Origin: Mucilaginibacter ginsenosidivorax
Lineage (GTDB): Bacteria; Bacteroidota; Bacteroidia; Sphingobacteriales; Sphingobacteriaceae
DNA length: 64,000 nucleotides
Assembly (NCBI RefSeq): GCF_007971525.1
Contig: NZ_CP042437.1
Coordinates: 3,534,001 to 3,598,000 of the forward strand
Direction: 5' to 3'
Part shown: positions 59,530-64,000 of the stretch, piece by piece
Layout: every line of letters begins with the position of its first letter
Position numbering within the stretch: the stretch's first letter is position 1
Program-made: the position numbers and the translations under genes
Notes under the pieces: generated by a model
The model's input: the letters and a program-made list of their open reading frames with translations, nothing else
Databases searched by the model: none
Told to the model about the DNA's origin: nothing

Positions 59530-60750
59530 TTATTTTTCCGGCGATGATGCCTGCGGTAGCTTTACCTCAAATGTGGCACCCTGTCCCGGAACCGAAAATA
59601 TATTAAACGTTCCCTTAAGGCTTTCAACCAGGTGCTTTACAAGCGCCAGGCCAAACCCATACCCATTTTCGCCGCCGGTACCATTTGTTGATATAGCATT
59701 TCCCTGCAATATGGTGGCTATTCCGCCTGCATCCAGCCCAACGCCCGAGTCGGTTACTTTTACCTGCAATACGTTTTCGTTTTTATCTTCAATCAAATCC
59801 AGGTCGACAGTAACAAAACCATTATTCGGCGTAAATTTAATGGCGTTGGATATCAGGTTGCCCGTTATCTGCAACAATTTATTTTTTGAAAAAGGAATGG
59901 TTTCTGATGCCGATGATGTATTTACTGTAAAGGTAATATGCTTGTTCATGGCCTGCGGTACATAAAGCTTTTGTAGCTTATCTTTAAATACTACCTGGTT
60001 AAATTCGTTTCCCTTCAATTCGGGTACTTTCTTATCTTTTTTATCAGCGCTCAAAATCTCGTCGGCAAGTTCCAGTATCGACCTTCCACTTTTGTGAATC
60101 AGGTTCATAAACTCCAGTATCTCGTCCATTTGGTTTTCATCACCCTGCTCACGTATCAGTTGCGCCAGGCCTATAATGCCACTTAAGGGTCCGCGAATAT
60201 CGTGCGCTACTTTTTTCTGCGTTTGTTTTGCTTCAGATAAATTACTCCGCAGGTCCTCAATTACTTTGATGTATTTAAGCCTGTTCACAATTTCGCCGGC
60301 AATTATCTTTAACAACTCTACCTTTTCGGGATTAAGCGTTTTTGGCGAGTGCGCATCAACCACGCATAAAGCGCCAATGTTATGATTACCTACATTAAGC
60401 GGAATGCCGTAGTAGTAGCGCAGGTGCGGGCCTCCGGTAACATAGGGCCTGTCTTTAAACCGCTCATCGGCACTCAGGTCGGCAATTTCCATGTTATCAT
60501 CGCTCATTAACAAGTACTGGCAAACAGATTCCTCGCGCGGCATTTGCTCCAGGTCCATATTGTGGGTAGATATGGTCCATTGGGTATACGAATCAATGAG
60601 ATTAACCAACGACATTTCGGTGCCAGCAACTTTGGCGGCAAGTTTAGTAAGATCTTTAAAGCTATCGGCATGGGCGCCATAGTCCAAATCAAATTCCGAC
60701 AGGGTCATTACCCTGTCCATTTCATTTTCGGGGATTGGGGGAGTAAGCAT
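59530..60750 (-). CDS. GAF-domain histidine kinase
   Basis: A 406-residue soluble sensor kinase. A GAF domain about 20-165 (FKDLTKLAAKVAGTEMSLVNLIDS, VCQYLLMSDDNMEIADLSADERF), HisKA with VAHDIRGPLSGIIGLAQLIR, and HATPase with ITGNLISNAIKFTPNNGF, KVTDSGVGLDAGGIATI and YGFGLALVKHLVES. It senses a small cytoplasmic signal. No partner regulator is next to it. Convergent with the RRM gene. Confidence 0.93.
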   Translation of the reverse strand: MLTPPIPENEMDRVMTLSEFDLDYGAHADSFKDLTKLAAKVAGTEMSLVNLIDSYTQWTISTHNMDLEQMPREESVCQYLLMSDDNMEIADLSADERFKDRPYVTGGPHLRYYYGIPLNVGNHNIGALCVVDAHSPKTLNPEKVELLKIIAGEIVNRLKYIKVIEDLRSNLSEAKQTQKKVAHDIRGPLSGIIGLAQLIREQGDENQMDEILEFMNLIHKSGRSILELADEILSADKKDKKVPELKGNEFNQVVFKDKLQKLYVPQAMNKHITFTVNTSSASETIPFSKNKLLQITGNLISNAIKFTPNNGFVTVDLDLIEDKNENVLQVKVTDSGVGLDAGGIATILQGNAISTNGTGGENGYGFGLALVKHLVESLKGTFNIFSVPGQGATFEVKLPQASSPEK

Positions 60751-60914
60751 ATAATCAATTAGTTACGCGCTTATACGGGAGTTTGCCACTAATTGTTTTA
60801 TCGCAATGTTAATAACTGGTAATATGCAAAATGCCCCGGTTGTAAAACATTAATTGCAGTTGCGGCATTTTATTAAAAAAGCGTAATTTAACATTCCTAA
60901 AAAGCCGATTATTT

Positions 60915-61559
60915 ATGGAAAGCAAAAAACCTTGTTCGGGGCCTTATGAAAGCCCGGATGTGAAGGACAGTTCGCGCAGGAATTTCCTGAAACAATCAAC
61001 CCTGCTAACCGCAGTGGCCCTTACACCGGCCACCGCTATAAAAGCTGCTGCCAGCCATGTAGATGAGCAGATTGCTGCGGTTTTTGAAAAAATGCCTTTA
61101 AAAATGCAGGTAAACGGCAGGCAGCAAAACTTATCGGTTGAGCCACGATCGACCCTGTTGGATATTTTGCGCGAACAGCTTGACCTAACCGGCACCAAAA
61201 AGGGCTGCGACCACGGCCAGTGCGGCGCATGTACCGTTCATGTTGACGGGCATCGCGTAAACTCGTGCCTTACACTGGGCATTATGATGAATGGTAAAAA
61301 AATTACCACCATTGAGGGCCTTGCCAATGGCGATAAGCTGCACCCTATGCAGGAGGCTTTTATAAAGCATGATGGTTTTCAGTGTGGGTATTGTACGCCG
61401 GGGCAAATCATGTCGGCGGTGGCCTGTATCCGCGAAGGGCACGCTAACTCCGAACACGAAATACGCGAATATATGAGCGGTAACATTTGCCGCTGCGGCG
61501 CTTACCCTAATATAGTAAACGCCATACAGGAAGTAAAAGATGGGGGGATGGCCGTATGA
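60915..61559 (+). CDS. paoA: 2Fe-2S subunit of a periplasmic aldehyde oxidoreductase (PaoA-like)
   Basis: A 214-residue protein with a twin-arginine signal (SSRRNFLKQ). Plant-type 2Fe-2S site: GCDHGQCGACTVHVDGHRVNSC; second cluster: QCGYCTPGQ and NICRCGAYPN. It passes electrons from the molybdenum site outward. It overlaps the FAD subunit gene by 4 bases. Together with the next two genes it has the order of E. coli paoABC (yagTSR). Confidence 0.94.
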   Translation: MESKKPCSGPYESPDVKDSSRRNFLKQSTLLTAVALTPATAIKAAASHVDEQIAAVFEKMPLKMQVNGRQQNLSVEPRSTLLDILREQLDLTGTKKGCDHGQCGACTVHVDGHRVNSCLTLGIMMNGKKITTIEGLANGDKLHPMQEAFIKHDGFQCGYCTPGQIMSAVACIREGHANSEHEIREYMSGNICRCGAYPNIVNAIQEVKDGGMAV

Positions 61560-62536
61560 AACAGTTTCAATATGTTAAGCCGGCAACACAGCAGGCCGTT
61601 TTAGATGCGGTAAGTAAACCGGGTACAAAGATTATAGCAGGCGGCACCAATCTGGTCGACCTGATGAAACGGGGCGTTACAGCGCCGGATAAACTGGTTG
61701 ATATAAACCTGTTGCCGTTAAAAAACATCGGAATTACAAAAAACGGGCTGCGCATTGGTGCTCTTGCGCTTAATAGTGTAGTATCTGAGCATAGCTTTGT
61801 CACCCAAAATCAACCGCTTTTGGCCATGGCGCTTAAAGCGGGCGCATCGCCACAATTACGTAATATGGCTACAGTAGGCGGCAATATGATGCAGCGTACA
61901 CGTTGCGGGTATTTTTACGACACAACCATGCCCTGTAATAAACGTGTGCCGGGTACCGGCTGTGGGGCCATGGAAGGCGTTAACCGCATGCATGCTATTT
62001 TTGGCGCAAGCTCACAGTGTATTGCCGTGCATCCCAGCGATATGTGTGTGGCCCTTGCCGCGCTGGATGCTACCGTAATAATAGCAGGCAAAAAAGGCGA
62101 ACGGCACATTCCTTTTACAGCATTTCATCGCCTGCCGGGAGAGCATCCCGAGCTGGATAACACCCTGGCCAAGGATGAGTTGATTCTTGGCGTCGAGATT
62201 CCGGATAATAACTTTGCCAAAAACAGCTACTATTTAAAAATTCGCGACAGGCAATCATATGCCTTCGCGTTGGTTTCTGTAGCGGCGGCGCTTGAAATAG
62301 ATAACGGACTGATAAAAGATGCCCGGCTGGCCATGGGCGGGGTTGCCCATAAACCCTGGCGGCTTTTTGATGCCGAAAAATCACTCGTTGGCAAACCTGC
62401 TACCGAAGAGAGTTTTGCCCAGGCGGCCCAGTTGGCTATGCAGGGCGCTAAAGGGTACGGCAATAATTCATTCAAATTAAAACTGGCACCGGCCACCATT
62501 ACCGAGGCTTTAAAACATGCAGCAGGCTTAGTTTAA
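61556..62536 (+). CDS. paoB: FAD-binding subunit (PaoB-like)
   Basis: A 326-residue FAD domain protein: AGGTNLVDLMKRGVTAPDKL (FAD site), LRIGALALNSVVSEH, NMATVGGNMMQRTRCGYFYD, then cysteines in PCNKRVPGTGCGAMEG and SQCIAVHPSDMC. The last group matches the extra 4Fe-4S site that distinguishes PaoB from most xanthine oxidoreductases. Length is normal. It starts 4 bases before the end of paoA. Confidence 0.93.
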   Translation: MKQFQYVKPATQQAVLDAVSKPGTKIIAGGTNLVDLMKRGVTAPDKLVDINLLPLKNIGITKNGLRIGALALNSVVSEHSFVTQNQPLLAMALKAGASPQLRNMATVGGNMMQRTRCGYFYDTTMPCNKRVPGTGCGAMEGVNRMHAIFGASSQCIAVHPSDMCVALAALDATVIIAGKKGERHIPFTAFHRLPGEHPELDNTLAKDELILGVEIPDNNFAKNSYYLKIRDRQSYAFALVSVAAALEIDNGLIKDARLAMGGVAHKPWRLFDAEKSLVGKPATEESFAQAAQLAMQGAKGYGNNSFKLKLAPATITEALKHAAGLV

Positions 62537-62543
62537 CATCACC

Positions 62544-64000
62544 ATGAAAACAGCGATAGACAAAACTATGCCCTCATCGGCAGAAGGCATGGGCCGGGTA
62601 GACGGAAGGTTAAAAGTAACCGGGGCAGCAAAATACTCGGCCGAATATACGCCGGCGGGTTTAACCTATGGGGTACTGGTAGGCAGTACCATTACCAAAG
62701 GCAGCATTACTGCCATTGATACCAAAGCCGCTTCAAAAGCGCCAGGAGTATTGGCTATAATTACCCATTTAAATGCTCCCAAAGTGCCCGGCGACCAACC
62801 CGGAAAGGACAACAAAGCGGGCGACAAGGGCGCGTTAAAGGTTTTTTATGATGATAAAATATGTTACAACGGCCAGCCAGTCGCCATTGTAATAGCCGAT
62901 ACTTTTGAGCGTGCGCAGTTTGCAGCATCGTTGGTAAAAGCAGAGTATAAGGCCGAAAAACATATGACCAACCTCCCCGATAATAAGGATAAAGGCTTTG
63001 CGCCGCGTGGGGAAGGAGGCTACAAACGGGGTACTGAAGATGCCTGGAAAACTGCCCCTTTTAAACTGGAGCAGGAATATATTGTGCCCACGGTAACCCA
63101 TAACCCTATGGAGCTGCATGCCATTATTGCCCGTTGGGATGCTGATGATAAGCTAAGCGTATGGGATAAAACTCAGGGCGTTAAAGATACCCAGCAGGAT
63201 TTGGCGCGTTTGTTTAAATTGCCTGTGCAAAATGTGCAGGTGCACTCGCAATTTGTAGGCGGAGCATTTGGCAGTGCTTTGCGCACCTGGCCACATGAAG
63301 TAGCGGCTATACTTGCTGCTAAAGTAGCAAAAAGGCCCGTAAAGGTGGTTTTAAGCCGCGCCGATATGTTTACATCGGTTGGGTACCGGCCTTTTACCTG
63401 GCAAAAAATGGGCATAGGTGCTACAGCCGATGGTAAGCTTACCGGCATTACCCATGAAGCTGCCGGCCAAACATCAACCTACGAAGATTTTACCGAAGGG
63501 CCTACCGGCGTAAGTCAGAATTTATACGCCTGCCCAAATGTAAATACCAAATACAACATTGTGCCGCTTGATATTGCTACACCTACCTGGATGCGTGGTC
63601 CCGGCGAAGCCACCGGCTCTTTCGCGCTGGAATCGGCTCTGGACGAATTATCGTATCAATTAAAAATAGACCCCGTTGAATTGCGGGTCCGCAATTACGC
63701 CGAAAAAGACCCGGATAGCGGCAAGCCCTTTTCGAGCAAGTTTTTGAAAGAAGCTTACGAGTTAGGCGCAAACCATATAGGCTGGAAAAACCGCAAGGCA
63801 GAGCCAGGCCTGGTAAAAGAAAATGGATGGTATGTTGGCTACGGAATGGGTAGTGGTATGTTTGGCGCGTACCGTGACAGGGCTACCATAAAAGCTGTGA
63901 TGAAAGCCGATGGCACACTGTTATTACAAAGTGCGGTAAGCGATATTGGCCCAGGTACGGGTACAGCTATGGTATTAATAGCAGCCGAACAAATGAAGCT
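62544..64000 (+). CDS. paoC: Molybdopterin-binding catalytic subunit (PaoC-like), partial
   Basis: An open frame from ATG 62544 (MKTAIDKTMPSSAEGMGRVD) to the window end, 485 codons and two bases of about 730. It has the xanthine dehydrogenase family signatures: VDGRLKVTGAAKYSAEYTPA, ICYNGQPVAIVIAD, NPMELHAIIARW, FVGGAFGSALRTWPHEVAA, and WMRGPGEATGSFALESALDE. It oxidises aldehydes. The gene starts 7 bases after paoB. The C-terminal part, with the catalytic Glu, is outside. Confidence 0.94.
   Translation, partial: MKTAIDKTMPSSAEGMGRVDGRLKVTGAAKYSAEYTPAGLTYGVLVGSTITKGSITAIDTKAASKAPGVLAIITHLNAPKVPGDQPGKDNKAGDKGALKVFYDDKICYNGQPVAIVIADTFERAQFAASLVKAEYKAEKHMTNLPDNKDKGFAPRGEGGYKRGTEDAWKTAPFKLEQEYIVPTVTHNPMELHAIIARWDADDKLSVWDKTQGVKDTQQDLARLFKLPVQNVQVHSQFVGGAFGSALRTWPHEVAAILAAKVAKRPVKVVLSRADMFTSVGYRPFTWQKMGIGATADGKLTGITHEAAGQTSTYEDFTEGPTGVSQNLYACPNVNTKYNIVPLDIATPTWMRGPGEATGSFALESALDELSYQLKIDPVELRVRNYAEKDPDSGKPFSSKFLKEAYELGANHIGWKNRKAEPGLVKENGWYVGYGMGSGMFGAYRDRATIKAVMKADGTLLLQSAVSDIGPGTGTAMVLIAAEQMK

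Overview
The window comes from a Bacteroidota genome, most likely Sphingobacteriaceae close to Mucilaginibacter or Pedobacter (inference; no rRNA is present). The signs are a SusC/SusD pair with an ECF sigma factor and a FecR anti-sigma, TAnnTTTG-type promoter elements, many DUF-class exported proteins, and intergenic repeats that I associate with this family. No tRNA, rRNA, CRISPR array or prophage is visible. The window starts inside an MFS transporter and ends inside the large subunit of a molybdenum hydroxylase.

Positions 1-16400 hold the most interesting biology. A molybdopterin oxidoreductase with a cytochrome b partner (942-2430), an exported DUF1223 thioredoxin-like protein (2790-3584), an ECF sigma factor with a zinc-type anti-sigma (3838-4701), a Met/Lys-rich exported peptide (4784-5023), an exported peroxiredoxin-like protein (5110-5691) and a small sulfite-oxidase-fold protein (5945-6454) sit together. 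Exported MsrA and MsrB follow 9 kb downstream. Four promoters (DUF1223, the sigma gene itself, the Met-rich peptide, msrAB) share GTAAGG(A/T)(T/A), exactly 13 bases, then CGACTA. I read this as the regulon of the local sigma factor: an envelope methionine-oxidation defence resembling in logic the hypochlorite-scavenging SigF/MrpX/YedYZ system of Azospira, but built from different parts. The same stretch has DNA repair genes (AlkA-type glycosylase, ExoIII), a cyclophilin, and a metal-themed set (His/Cys-rich exported protein, TonB receptor, and a four-helix Cys-rich copper-storage gene interrupted by an in-frame UGA at 12865).

Positions 16500-30600 are mostly housekeeping: a SurA-like chaperone, MoxR ATPase and leucine-rich-repeat kinase operon, RdgB, a lipocalin-like lipoprotein, a lactonase-type beta-propeller, an RluB-type pseudouridine synthase with a long disordered N-terminus, a lytic transglycosylase, UvrA and a phosphodiester glycosidase. 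A YefM/YoeB module lies at 30618-31123. Positions 31120-39730 form a polysaccharide-utilisation-type locus (ECF sigma divergent from FecR, SusC, SusD, and an HGSNAT-like membrane acyltransferase).

Positions 39800-64000 contain an envelope metal-handling cluster (HYC_CC_PP protein, HMA protein, beta-barrel), an OmpA lipoprotein, a two-component system with an outer-membrane protein and ApbE, a DtxR/MntR-type regulator, an IS630-family element with the transposase split at an A8 run, two tandem paralogous exported proteins with different charged tails, a C-terminal processing protease, a MocR/PdxR-like regulator divergent from a PNPOx-family protein, two histidine kinases, an RRM protein with a Gly-rich tail, and a paoABC-like aldehyde oxidoreductase operon. 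Many gaps carry inverted elements made of short repeated words; they differ in sequence from gap to gap but share one architecture.
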